Assembly: GCA_027924585.1 (NCBI GenBank)
Contig: BSBM01000608.1
Coordinates: 10,312,501 to 10,376,500, forward strand
Direction of reading: 5' to 3'
Origin: Larix kaempferi
Lineage: Eukaryota; Streptophyta; Pinopsida; Pinales; Pinaceae
DNA length: 64,000 nt
A model generated the notes under the pieces. It was not told the DNA's origin, made no database searches, and saw only the letters and a program-made list of their open reading frames with translations. Below are positions 1-10,408 of this stretch, piece by piece. The stretch's first letter is position 1; each line of letters begins with the position of its first letter. The position numbers and the translations under genes were made by a program.

Positions 1-284
1 CTACTGCTCACAATGTATATTATGCTTATGTTAATTAAATTTCTGCCTGCAACTTACAAAAAAAAAAGAGTTTGTATTTTTTGTTCGTGTCTCTTTGTCT
101 TGTTACTAGGTATATTATTTGATGGAAAAATAGATATATTATTATTGGAAACTAAATCTCCTAATCCAATCTCATCAGGAAATTGTGCATCAACAGATCA
201 AAAAGGCACACTGCTTGTTGTCTTGGAGGCAAGCACCTGGTGAAATCTACTCCCATCCAACTCAATTGTGTGTGGAGGATGGCT
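1..284. other. Flank of the first LTR element, no gene recognised
   Basis: AT-rich DNA left of the gypsy insertion. If the element and one copy of its target duplication are removed, plus frame 1 reads across the junction for about 40 codons into 4513-4590, but a TGA at 241-243 interrupts it upstream and a TAA stops it downstream. I could not tie the peptide to a family, so the insertion site may be a decayed exon or plain spacer. Confidence 0.3.
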
Positions 285-289
285 CAATT

Positions 290-674
290 TGTTAGGAACC
301 CATGTTAACCCTTCTCTTTACTATGCTAGTATATTGTTGTTGGACGCATATGCTTTGTAAGTCGTCCCGTAGTATTTGTTGATTCGTAGTTTATATTAGC
401 CCATAGTATTGACCCATAGTATTGGATGCATATGCTTTGTAAGTCATCCCGTAGTATTATATGTCCCATGGTTTTGACTCATAGTATTGGGCATAGACTT
501 AGTATATAAGTGTGTGTTGAGGTCATTGAAGGCACCGTGAAGTTAACTGTATTGAGCTTGCTCAAAGGAGGTTGCCCCCTCGAAGTGGCCTGTGATCAAT
601 ATAAAAGTGATTTTGTTCTGTTATTTCTGATATCTTGTGTATTTGCATTAATTAATTATTGCAGGTATATCACA
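290..674 (+). repeat. 5' LTR of the gypsy element
   Basis: Starts TGTTAGG and ends ATCACA, 385 bp. It matches 4123-4507 with about 12 substitutions and no length change. A TATA-like TATATAAG lies at about 503-510. The LTR holds an internal near-duplicate of roughly 35 bp (about 342-376 and 422-457) around CATATGCTTTGTAAG, plus several copies of CATAGTATTG, which may be U3 control repeats. Confidence 0.92.
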
Positions 675-676
675 TT

Positions 677-688
677 TGGTATCAGAGC
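677..688 (+). other. Primer-binding site, initiator tRNA-Met
   Basis: TGGTATCAGAGC lies two bases after the left LTR. It is the standard plant LTR-element primer site, complementary to the 3' end of initiator tRNA-Met, and it fixes the element's plus orientation. Confidence 0.9.
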
Positions 689-1578
689 ACTTTCCTTGGC
701 ACAAGTGAGAATTTTTTTTCTTTTTTTGGGCGGTGACTTTCAGATCAATTTCTGAAACTTTTTGCACAAAATCAGAAGAAACCGATTGCATATCTGAATT
801 TCTCTTTCAAAAATATGCAGTTTCAAAAAAAAAATCATCTCATTTGGAGTTCTAAAAGTGGAGATATCGCGGATTTAAAATCAGCAATTTTTCAGAATTT
901 CAGTAACGGCCGCGGAAATTGCGGCGAGAAAATATTTTGACCGAGTGCCCAGATTTCTATTCTGCTTTCACAAGTAGAAGCAAAGTGGTTGTTCCAGTTC
1001 CGGAAACATGCTATAATAGCGATTCTGAGCAATATAGATCCATTTTTTGAACTTTGAGTGGAATTTCTGCCCAATTTTTTTTTTCTGTTGCAGGTTCGGA
1101 TTTGGGAATAATCCATATCCGCTTAACTGTGGGAAGTACTTGGGCATAAGCCCTGAAATTCATTGTGAGGAGTACCACAGGAACCTCGAAGTAGCTAGCC
1201 CATTGAGAGGACCTACCAGCGAAAATGGCAACGACCCCTACCTGATTGACTAGTGTCCACCCGTGAGGTAAACCAAGAGCTGTCGTTTGTGGCAAAGCGG
1301 TTATCAGTTTTACCTGAGCCGTGGAGTGAGGGGTACTGCCCCAATACGCAAGCCGTCAGACCGCATTGGTGGCCGAGTGAAAACCCTGAACTATTAGGAA
1401 GCCGCACATACCTGGGGTCCATATCTACTTTCAGTTGAACTATTGTCGATCACTGCTGCGCCGTTTCAGATCCATTTTGCAAGCCGTTCCAGATCCAGTC
1501 GTTCGGCGTTGTTCCAGATTCCTTCCAAGCTGTAGCCGCTCCAGTCTGTAAAAAAAAAAAAAAAAAAAAATCCTAGTT
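689..1578 (+). other. Untranslated leader of the gypsy element
   Basis: About 890 bases between the primer-binding site and the gag start. No long open frame fits the element's strand; short frames on both strands are probably chance. A run of about 20 A lies just before the gag start at 1579 (about 1551-1570). A leader of this length is usual for plant gypsy elements and would carry dimerisation and packaging signals, which I cannot locate. Confidence 0.6.
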
Positions 1579-3486
1579 ATGGTTGTCACCCGTGCAGAAG
1601 CAAAAACCATGGAGGAAGCACTTGCAGCCATCCAAGCCAAACTCCAGGATCTGGATGAAAAATTTCTCGGTCTCCATCTTGAACATTCAGCTATGAACAA
1701 CAAACGGCAATCCGAGTCTTCAGCAGATAATGGGTTCTCTTCTTCCAGCAATTTCCGTGGTCCGAAGCTTGATTTTCCTCGCTTCAATGGTACCGATCCA
1801 ACTGGATGGATATACCGGGCAGGACAATATTTTAGTCTGCATAATACTTTTGATGTTCAGAAAGTTCCACTTGCATCCTTTCATTTGGAACAGGAAGCCC
1901 TTCAATGGTACCGTTGGTATATCAAAGCTCATCCCGAGCCAAACTGGACAGATTTTTGCCACCTCATTTTGCCGTGCTTTGGTCCTAGTGCTTTTGACGA
2001 CTTCACAGGAGCACTCACTAAACTTCACCAAACTGGCACAGTGAGAGAGTATCAGACGGAATTTGATAAACTAGCCAATCACACAGAAGGATTGTCTGAT
2101 GAATTCTACAGGAGTTGTTTTATCAGTGGTCTCAAGGATGAAATCCACTCAAAGGTCAAAATGTTTTGTCCCAACACAATGATGGAAGTCCTAGGGTTGG
2201 CTAAGCTGGCCGAGGACAAGATCGCAGCTCAACAACACTCCAAACCCACCTTTGTTCCCCTCAGAAATATGGGTTCCCAACGACCTTCCATCGCGCCTGC
2301 TCCTCAACCAACTCCTATTAAGCATTTGTCTGAAATAGAAATGCAGGCACGCCGAGAAAAAGGGCTTTGCTATAATTGTGATGAGAAATTCACTTGGGGA
2401 CATAGATGTGTTCAACAAAAGCTCTATCTCTTGGATGTGGATTCTCTGCCTGCCTTAGAACTTGGTGAAGAAGCTACAGATACAGTAGATGATCAGGTCG
2501 ACATTCAACACCTGCCTGTTGACACCCCATCTCAGGACGACCCACCCGAGATCTCTCTCCATGCTGTAACCGGAGTCACCACCCCACAAACAATGCGAGT
2601 CAGGGGATACTTCAAGAAGCTCCCTCTTACCATCCTCATTGATTCTGGTAGCACTCATAACTTCATTGACCCTCGGATTGCCAAACAGGATGATTGTTTT
2701 GTCCATCCTTGCTCCAACTTTGAAGTCATGGTTGCCAATGGGGGTACCTTACCTTGCAAGGGGAAGTGTCACAATGTGCGTATCTCTATGGAAGATTATC
2801 ACCTACGCTCTGACATGTTTGCCTTGTCCTTAGGCGGATGTGATGTGGTTTTGGGCGTTCAATGGTTATGCACACTTGGCCCCATCTTATGGGATTTTGC
2901 GGAACTTTGGATGCAGTTCAAAGTCATTGGGGCACAACACAAATTTATGGGCTTACAACCAGGGTCTCTCTGCATCATCAGTTCACATCGCCTGGAAAAA
3001 ATCATTAAGAAGAATTCACATGGTGTCATCGCTCAGCTCAATTCCATTCAGATGCATCCATCAACAGTCTCCACTACTTCCTTGGATAGATATGTAGGTA
3101 TCTTTGTTGAACCAATGCGCTTGCTGCCTTCAAGAGACCTTTCCGGTAAGAATGTAGCCACATTTACCTCTCAGCAGGAAATGATGGCTATTTTGCATGC
3201 AGTACAGAAGTGGCAGCCATACCTATTAGGGAATTATTTCTGCATCAAGACTGATCTCCCGAGTCTGGAAATTTTTTTGGAACAATGGGTCTCCTCCCCA
3301 ACACACCTGCAATGGGTTATCCAACTCATGGGTTGTCCCTATGTGATCACTTACAAGAAGGGTAAGGACAATATGGTGGAAGATGCTCCTTCTCGCATAA
3401 TTGATGACCCAGTTTCTCTTACAGCTCTTTCTCTGCTTGTTCCAAATTGGTTGCAATATGGTTCAACAGGGCTATCTCTTCTATGA
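1579..3486 (+). CDS. Gag-protease polyprotein fused in frame to an RNase H remnant
   Basis: 635 codons open from ATG. Residues about 50-220 form a plant retrotransposon gag domain (FPRFNG, the ALQWY region, YQTEFDKL). A zinc knuckle follows near residue 265 (CYNC, then GHRC). The aspartic protease has its active-site DSGST near residue 355, and ends in the VVLGVQWL region typical of gypsy proteases. About 60 residues later the protein is already in RNase H (EMMAILHAVQKW, then YKKGKDN). Reverse transcriptase, including its YxDD box, is entirely missing, yet the frame stays open across the gap. The product would assemble and process particles but not copy RNA. The ORF overlaps the integrase remnant in another frame. 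Confidence 0.85.
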   Translation: MVVTRAEAKTMEEALAAIQAKLQDLDEKFLGLHLEHSAMNNKRQSESSADNGFSSSSNFRGPKLDFPRFNGTDPTGWIYRAGQYFSLHNTFDVQKVPLASFHLEQEALQWYRWYIKAHPEPNWTDFCHLILPCFGPSAFDDFTGALTKLHQTGTVREYQTEFDKLANHTEGLSDEFYRSCFISGLKDEIHSKVKMFCPNTMMEVLGLAKLAEDKIAAQQHSKPTFVPLRNMGSQRPSIAPAPQPTPIKHLSEIEMQARREKGLCYNCDEKFTWGHRCVQQKLYLLDVDSLPALELGEEATDTVDDQVDIQHLPVDTPSQDDPPEISLHAVTGVTTPQTMRVRGYFKKLPLTILIDSGSTHNFIDPRIAKQDDCFVHPCSNFEVMVANGGTLPCKGKCHNVRISMEDYHLRSDMFALSLGGCDVVLGVQWLCTLGPILWDFAELWMQFKVIGAQHKFMGLQPGSLCIISSHRLEKIIKKNSHGVIAQLNSIQMHPSTVSTTSLDRYVGIFVEPMRLLPSRDLSGKNVATFTSQQEMMAILHAVQKWQPYLLGNYFCIKTDLPSLEIFLEQWVSSPTHLQWVIQLMGCPYVITYKKGKDNMVEDAPSRIIDDPVSLTALSLLVPNWLQYGSTGLSLL

Positions 3487-4081
3487 ACTCCATGCTTCTT
3501 CATCAACAGGACACTCTGGGTTCTGCAAAATGTATGACCGAGAACAATGTAACTTCTTCTGGTCGGGACTAAAAATGACAATTCAACAGATGGTGGCTGA
3601 CAATGATACTTTCCAAGTCAACAAGGGGGAAACGACACTCCTTTCGGGATTGCTCAAACCCGTGCCCAGCCCTACACAGCTTTGGCCAACTATTTCTATG
3701 GATTTCCTAGCAGCGCTCTGGTGGTACAATACCACATCTCAAAGGACACCATATGAAGCAGTCTATGGAAAAACACCGCCTGTTCTTCTTCCATACACCA
3801 TTAGCAGCTCTCCAGTTCAGGAAATTGACTCGGTTCTTCGAAACCGCGATCAGATTCTTCTCATTCTGCAGGACAATCTTCACATGGCCAGAATTCGCCT
3901 GAAACAACAAGCTGATCAGCATCATTCTGAGCGCATTTTCCACGCAGCTGACAGGGTTCTTCTTCATCTACAGCCTTCCAAGCAATCCTCCTTGACACTC
4001 CAAAGGCGTCAGTGGCCCGAAATGCAAACCGAGGATGCTACCGGAGAACCACTCCTTCAGATTCTGCAGCAATTTCTCTAA
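3401..4081 (+). pseudogene. Integrase remnant lacking its catalytic core
   Basis: This frame is shifted relative to gag-protease and takes over near 3440-3480. It begins with the H2C2 zinc-binding region (STGHSG, FFW.GLK) but the two cysteines expected in the CxxC half read NDTF, so zinc binding is probably lost. It reaches the start of the core (TISMDF) and then jumps to its far end (TPYEAVYGKTPP), so the DDE catalytic region is mostly deleted. The C-terminal part (ARIRLKQQADQHHSER, then DRVLLHLQP) is normal for gypsy integrase. The product would not integrate DNA. Confidence 0.8.
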
Positions 4082-4109
4082 CCAAATCTTTGAGGACAAA
4101 GTTTTTTCT

Positions 4110-4122
4110 AAGGGAGAGGGGA
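4110..4122 (+). other. Polypurine tract of the gypsy element
   Basis: A purine run AAGGGAGAGGGGA directly before the right LTR. It primes plus-strand DNA synthesis and confirms the orientation. Confidence 0.88.
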
Positions 4123-4507
4123 TGTTAGGAACCCATGTTAACGCTTCTCTTTACTATGCTAGTATATTGTTGTTGGACGCATATGCTTTGTAAGTTGTCC
4201 CGTAGTATTTGTTGATCCGTAGTTTATATTAGCCCATAGTATTGACCCATAGTATTGGACACATATGCTTTGTAAGTCGTCTCGTAGTATTATATGCCCC
4301 ATGGTTTTGACTCATAGTATTGGGCATAGACTTAGTATATAAGTGTGTGTTGAGGTCATTGAAGGCACCGTGAAGTTAATTGTATTGAGCTTGCTCAAAG
4401 GAGGTTGCCCCCTCGAAGTGGCCCGTGATCAATATAAAAGTGATTATGTTCTGTTATTTCTGATATCTTGTGTATTTGCATTAATTAATTATTGCAGGTA
4501 CATCACA
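4123..4507 (+). repeat. 3' LTR of the gypsy element
   Basis: 385 bp, TGTTAGG to ATCACA, the partner of 290-674. It is followed at once by CAATT, the right copy of the target duplication. Confidence 0.92.
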
Positions 4508-4512
4508 CAATT

Positions 4513-5636
4513 GTGTTGATAAGTCATATGTTTTCTGCAATGGAATTGACAAGTTAACCATATCAGGAGCTGACATTGGCATAGAGTGCAACTAAGGAGG
4601 CCCAGGAACATGAGACTACTAGGTTTGCACTGAAAAATATGCAGATGAGTGTTGGACATAGTAAATACAATACAAAAAGTATCCATGGATAGAAATGGCA
4701 TTATATTAATGAGATAAAATCATAAACTGGTGTTTGTATTATATATTTCTTCAATTAACGCAAACAAAGGTGTCTATCCCCATGCATGCTCCATAAATTC
4801 TTCTTCTAGAAGCTCAATAAAATATCATGAATAATATAAAAAGAACATAAGATGGAATTGATGCAGGTTCAAAATAATATAAAAAATACCAATAAATTAC
4901 TTGTCACTTTGTTGTACTAGTGGATCCAATAAAAAGGGAAAGTTCTAGTATAATAAAAATTTGCACGGTAAGATAGGTAGTTATATCCACTAGAGGACAA
5001 ACATTGGCTAGGTAGTACTAGATCTTTCTACTTCAGCTTTCCACAAAGTAGTGAGATGAAATTTATTATTGGATATGTTTGGTACAATTTTATCAACCTG
5101 ATGTCAAAGCTGAAGATTGCATTGGTATTATTTGGAGCTTTTTTTCTTTTAATTTATTGCTATAAATAATTATATTGAAATTTCAATTCTATTTTTGTAT
5201 GTAACCCATGAAACTTCCTGAAAGCAGACGGTTTTGGAAACACGTGGATTGTTGTTTATAATAATGCTCACCACATTGATTGTCATCATGATAACTGTTT
5301 AAAGTTCCATATTAAAATGATAATGTTGACAACAATGATTCATGTCAATTGTGTTCGTATTTCAATTGCGGCAGATATATGTAGTAGTTTGAATTAAATG
5401 CTTTTTCTTCTTTATGAAATGAAATTCTCCTTCCCAAAATTTCTTCTCAAAAGAAGATTGGGATTTGATGCAGGGGTATTTTCCTAAAAATTCAAGCTCA
5501 TTATGTGGTCATTAAGAAGGCTTAGAGATCCCAAGTTAATACTTTTAAGGATACAATAGAGCATGTATGATATTGGCATGCCAAGCATTGTCTTAATGTG
5601 AATTTTGAACACCTGTCAACATTTTTTCATTTGCAG
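4513..5636. other. AT-rich spacer, no gene recognised
   Basis: Short chance frames only. The last part may be the intron before the uL4-like exon, since it ends in a pyrimidine-rich TTTGCAG acceptor. Confidence 0.4.
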
Positions 5637-5750
5637 GAAAGTTTGAGGATAAAAAGTACGATAATGCTAGCTCGGGATGTGTTTGATGTACCAATTCGGA
5701 AGGATATTATTCAATGTGTTGTCTGTTGGAAGCTAGAAAAAACACAACAT
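5637..5750 (+). pseudogene. Isolated exon of organellar-type ribosomal protein uL4 (L4)
   Basis: Thirty-eight codons in one frame, preceded by the acceptor TTTGCAG and followed by a GT donor at 5751. The peptide has the diagnostic block of plant mitochondrial/bacterial-type L4: DVFDVPIRKDI, then VVxW and a Lys/Gln-rich end. In the family the next residues after this point are the GTHSTK loop, and an intron at this place would fit. Normally basic residues are changed here (the two Cys flanking VV replace usual Arg/His), so this is likely a decayed or captured exon. I see neither the preceding nor the following exons. uL4 binds large-subunit rRNA near the exit tunnel. Confidence 0.65.
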
Positions 5751-7369
5751 GTATTACATGCATTATTATTTATTCTAGTATAATGATTTTGCTGCCCATC
5801 TTAAGATAAAAAATAATATTTTTTGGTAACTATACAGTTTTCATACTACTCTATTTATGATGCATTTCCAAACTAAGTTTTACTATATGTTCTTATCACA
5901 TTCTAAAAATCAAGAGAGAAAAACCAATACCAAATGTTCTAAGTCAACAACAAATCTTTTTCATTATCCATCCTTTGAAGGTGGTGATAAAGTGGATCTA
6001 AGAATAATGTGATGGGGCTCCCAATTGTCCATTATTTTTCCCGTTTTATGTATACATTTGATGTATTTTTCCTAATCCTAGACCATCATGTTAAAATTTT
6101 CTCTCTCTTTCAATTCTATTTTTATTCATAGATAGACCTCTATAGTAAAACATAGTACTAGTTGGTTTATCGTATTTTACATCAATTTTGAGATTTCTTT
6201 GCATTATTGAACATTTATGCTTTCTCACTTCATAAGCTTCTTTTAAATAGTTTATCTTACAGTGTTCAACACTTTGAAGTCATGAAGCATGATGGATATT
6301 TTGTCATATTTTCTCGTTAGTGAGGAATTTTGGTCATGCATGTTCATTCTCTACTATTTTTCAGTTGCATAAATATCACACACACACACACACACACATA
6401 CATTTTTTAACACAATTTGATGGATATGGCTCATGATATCATGATATTGGATACCAATCCCATGCTCCAATCCTATCAGATATTGATCCTAAATGTAAAT
6501 AGGCCATATTATGTATCTGGTTTTTATCTGTACTGGACACAAGAAATAGTGTGTCCTTATCCCTACCTAGCGATATTTGTTAATAGAGAGAGTGATACAT
6601 CAAGCTTCTTACATTCCAAATCCTCCATGGAAACCAAATAGAGTAAAAAACCCACAATACATGTGGTAGTTTGTACACCTTCAACAAATGCTAAGGTGTT
6701 TTCAATAGGGAAATTCAGAACCTTCTTTCTATATGAGCATTTTTACTCTTCCTAAAGCTCCCCATACAAATTAGGATAGTTAATCAACACAATTTACTTT
6801 GATTTCCATATATTTGAATGTTGTTATTTGGTTTCTTAGAAAATTTAGTTAGTGTACAAAAAAAATGAATATATTACTTTAATGATTTTTTGCTTCTTGA
6901 TTTACTAATATACACCCAAAAACTCTCCAATCTTTATTTTTTTTACATATTGCACATTATTGTATTCTCTCCTTGCACTTTTCCACCATTTATATATTTG
7001 GATATTTAGAAATTTCATGTAAAGAACATAAAATAAAGCCAAAGGCATAGTATTTTCTAGTGGATTGGGTGATTGTACATTTGATGCTTAATTTCAATGA
7101 AATTAGTTCTATTTTCATTCCTCCAATTCTAAGTTTTTTTATTTTCATTTCTAGTTACGAATTGTGAAATTATAAATATTAATTAATTTGTCACTTTTGA
7201 AGAAACTAATAGTAGATATATGAGACTCTATAAATTATTTAGGAAGTTTTTATTGTGGTCTAACATCTATATTAACTATCTCAACTTTAGGGTATGTTGT
7301 GTAAAATTAGTCATAGCAGATCTAATGAACAAGTAAATCAATCACAATAGATGAAACTCAGAAAATATG
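5751..7369. other. AT-rich spacer with a CA microsatellite
   Basis: No gene recognised. The 225-base frame at 6417-6641 shows no family features. A (CA)n run lies at 6377-6398. Confidence 0.4.
6377..6398. repeat. (CA)11 microsatellite
   Basis: Eleven uninterrupted CA units. Confidence 0.95.
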
Positions 7370-7970
7370 GTGTAAACTGTGCAAGAACATGCATCAGTGC
7401 TCAATATCCCAATAAAGGTGAAAAATACAATACAATACTGTCACAATGAGTGAGCAATTTGAATTAACCAAGGAGGTCATTCGAATTAATTGAATGGCAT
7501 AGCTTGGCTCCAACTAGGAGTCCTCATCATCAATCAGTGGTGGTCATCAATGCACAAGTCACTGTCAAACAGGTGTCAAACTGAGTCTAACTGAGTGTAA
7601 TAAGTGTAGTTGATAGTAAGTGGCACTAATCTAGGGATGGAGGCTCAGTGGAGGGCGCATGAGGAGTTAACTACACTTAGAACTATCAGTCATGTCTCAT
7701 CGGAGGTCAATCGGAGTGATAACATCAATTATGGGTCAATCAGAGGTAAATCTGAGTAATAATTGAAGTGTAACTAGACTGGTAGGTGAGAAAGGCGCCC
7801 TTCTTCAATGGAAGGTGAGACCTGGGCGCATGACAGGCTGGGAGGGCTTAAGCTGAGTGGAAAGTAGCTCCCGAGTGCTGGGAGACTAAGGACTAGGTGC
7901 TGGAGGTACCATACTGATGACTCGGTAGCATGCGGATGCATGCAAAGTACATAAGTGAATGATGAGATAT
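7370..7970 (-). mobile_element. Diverged LTR relic related to the LTR at 59667
   Basis: Read on the minus strand, this stretch follows the order of the LTR at 59667-60460 and 61958-62767: a GCATGCAT motif, GTCATCAGT, CCAGCACCTAG, ATGCGCCC, GAAGAAGGGCG, CACCTACCAGT, the AGTTACACT block, then TTGACAGT and GCATTGATGA. Spacing is similar but many bases differ, so it is an old, probably solo LTR of the same broad family. Exact ends and a target duplication were not found. Confidence 0.6.
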
Positions 7971-8112
7971 CCTAACATGTTGTAATTCTAAAGGACCTAA
8001 AACATTAAAATGTATTTGAAGGACTAATATAGGACAAATAGTTTAATGGATCACAAATAGTTTAGTATATAAGGAATGGATCACAAATAATTTAATCATT
8101 AATGGGACTTCA

Positions 8113-8184
8113 AGGGTACTAGCTCAATGGAAGAGCACTTGCCTTACAAGCAGGAGGTTGGTGGTTCGATTCCTCCATGCCCTA
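8113..8184 (+). tRNA. trnV-UAC: tRNA-Val (UAC), bacterial/organellar type, possibly a pseudogene
   Basis: A cloverleaf can be folded by eye: acceptor AGGGTAC/ATGCCCT (one mismatch, one G-T pair), TA at 8-9, a perfect 4-bp D stem (GCTC/GAGC) with a 7-base loop, a 5-bp anticodon stem CTTGC/GCAGG around loop CTTACAA with anticodon TAC, a 5-base variable region, and a T arm GGTGG-TTCGATT-CCTCC with one T-T mismatch. The base pattern resembles bacterial valine tRNA (UAC) and native plant mitochondrial forms, not the intron-bearing plastid gene. Two stem mismatches suggest a copy moved to the nucleus. The next feature is a palindromic element only 25 bp away. Confidence 0.65.
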
Positions 8185-8209
8185 TCTACAACGATTAGTG
8201 AATAATTCG

Positions 8210-8585
8210 AGTACAAAATGAGAGATAAATGACCCAAAAAAGACCAAAATCCGCATATAAATTACCACTTTTGAGTGGGCAGCTACTAGTAGAAAATTAG
8301 CGGTCATTTATCATGCAACAAAAAATGTGGTCATATTTAGCTTGGTCGTTTATAACTTGTCTTGTGGTCATATATTTGGTTGTTAATTTGATTGTATATT
8401 TGGTCATTAATTATGACAATTAATGACCAAATATATGACCACAATACAAGCTATAAATAACCAAGTTAAATATGACCACTTTTCTCGTCGCGTGATTAAT
8501 GACCACTAATTTTCCACCAGTGATCGCCCACTTAAAAGTAGTCATTTATATGCGGATTTTGGTCATTTATCTCTCATTTTGTACT
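8210..8585. mobile_element. Palindromic foldback element (MITE-like)
   Basis: About 376 bp that is an imperfect palindrome over its whole length. The left end AGTACAAAATGAGAG is mirrored by CTCATTTTGTACT at the right end, and the match continues inward through CCGCATATAA, GTGGTCATAT and GACCAAATAT to a centre near 8398. No coding capacity. It fits a non-autonomous DNA transposon of foldback/MITE type. I could not find a clear target duplication, so the superfamily is open. Confidence 0.8.
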
Positions 8586-10408
8586 AATGGATACTCCTTG
8601 CAAGGAATCACCTAAATATTCACCACAAAATGCATTATTGGAGGTCATTTTGTATGAGGTGAACATCATTTCAATAACAATCCATGTCACAAATGAAAAG
8701 CCAATTGCCTCACATAAAACATCAATGTTGAGAGTGATCAAATAAAATTCAACTTAGTTCACCCTACACCACCTGAGAATGTTGTCCTCAACTAAAATCA
8801 CATAACAAGTGATACAAGTCATATGCAGTAAAAAAAATTGCTTGAGAGTTACCTCAACATAAATACTGTAGTGTTTCCCCGAGCTTCACCTCCTAAACAC
8901 TCCCTTGCTAGGAGGAAAGGTACCAATGCAATAACTGATAATGCATGAATCGTGGCGTGTGAAGACCTTTCCTTGAGACAAGATCATAATTTATGATACT
9001 CTGAATTTTCTTGCATGCATGTTTCGAGAAAGAACATACCATAAATCATGCACACTATAGTCCAACGTACAATCCTCTCAAGTGATAAACCTGCATAGAG
9101 TGTCATGTATCCATTAACTTCTTGCGATTTTGGCACATGGCGTAGTGCAACAAATCGATAATTTTGCAACTAGAATTCAATCTCGCTCACCAAAATAGAA
9201 AAATAAAATGATAACCATGATACCTTCTAGACACGTCAAAATAGTTTCATAAAGTGGCTAGGCCCTAACGAATTCCAACAAAATTTCAATATAACGTGAA
9301 TGCTCCATGGTATATGATCATGCTGTAATGTCGACTTTAAACCCAAGTGGCTTATGATGGCACGTTTTTGCATGAGTCGTCAATTATTTTATGAACATGA
9401 GTTTTGATATTATATCGTGTGGCTTTATCGTTCTCAATTTCCTCACGGTTCTCACAATGAGTCAACAACAGACTTGCGCACTGGCAGTTTACTCATCTCA
9501 TCCTCGTTGCATACTCTAGCACATTAAATGATATTTCCTTAAGTCATTGCATATCTAAACACAACATGGACTAGCCAATGAAAATCCCATCAAATATTAT
9601 CACATTGGAGGAATTTCAAACCTCCCGCACTAATGGTCAGAGGCATATCGTTGTTCCTTGATCAACGATGCTACAGACCATGATTGAATACACCTCTTGT
9701 GTTGTCCGTGAAGGCGCATATCAACATCTATAGATCATCGCTTGTCTTTTGCATGACCAATCCGTAGTTGGACCATTGTCTTTCATCCGCAACCTCTTGG
9801 AAGTTTTGCAAATCTATCGAAGCGATGTACTCCTGTAGGGAGACAATCTCATTACACAAATTCCCACAACATTTCTTTCAGGTGGCCATTGAAGCAATGC
9901 CCATATCTTTCCCTCCTTCAATGATCCCTAGATCTGATAAACGTTAGCAGCAATATACCATTTCGATCAAGTCTAATATGATGAGGCTCGACCTGTTAAA
10001 GGGTTCCAAAACACAACTTCGCAATCTCAAATCTTCAACATTGCCACAACTCCCTCACACCTCGAGGAATACATATCTTTGATGGTGGATCCCAAAAACC
10101 ATAGATTTGAAAAATACAACCTCCAAGAAACCGGCCTAGATGTTGAAGCAAGGAACCTATCCCACCATCGATTGAAATGTTCCATACCACTTCAACCAAT
10201 GGTATATAAATCCATCAACCTCAAGTTTTTGCATTGATCCTCCCTCCATGATGCTGCTGCCACCCATCCATAGAAAGATGGAAAGCATATTGCTTTCCCT
10301 GCTGGTGCATTCTTTAGCCATTTTCTCTGATGGCCAGCATTATTAATAAAACTTTAAACATAATTACTCAAATATTCTCATAACAATAATTAATCTACAA
10401 CACCTCGG
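8586..10408. other. No recognised gene
   Basis: Mixed-composition DNA, less AT-rich than its neighbours, so it may be a worn mobile element. Minus-strand frames such as 8984-9169 show no family motif I can name. Confidence 0.3.

Larger units (their letters stand above)
290..4507 (+). mobile_element. Ty3/gypsy LTR retrotransposon, internally deleted, non-autonomous
   Basis: A complete insertion: two 385-bp LTRs (290-674 and 4123-4507), a primer-binding site for initiator tRNA-Met after the left LTR, a polypurine tract before the right one, and a perfect 5-bp target duplication CAATT (285-289 and 4508-4512). The internal part keeps gag, protease, the C-terminal RNase H region and the two ends of integrase. 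Reverse transcriptase and the catalytic core of integrase are absent. I count about 12 differences between the LTRs (about 3%), so insertion is moderately old. With no polymerase it must have moved, if it moved in this form, with enzymes from a related element. Confidence 0.93.

Noticed and set aside
13-243. 76-codon frame at the window start
   Set aside because: No family motif, AT-rich, and interrupted relative to the rejoined target-site frame.
1011-1438. Overlapping frames on both strands in the gypsy leader
   Set aside because: Frames conflict, have no gag-like motifs, and lie before the gag start; chance frames in less AT-rich leader DNA.
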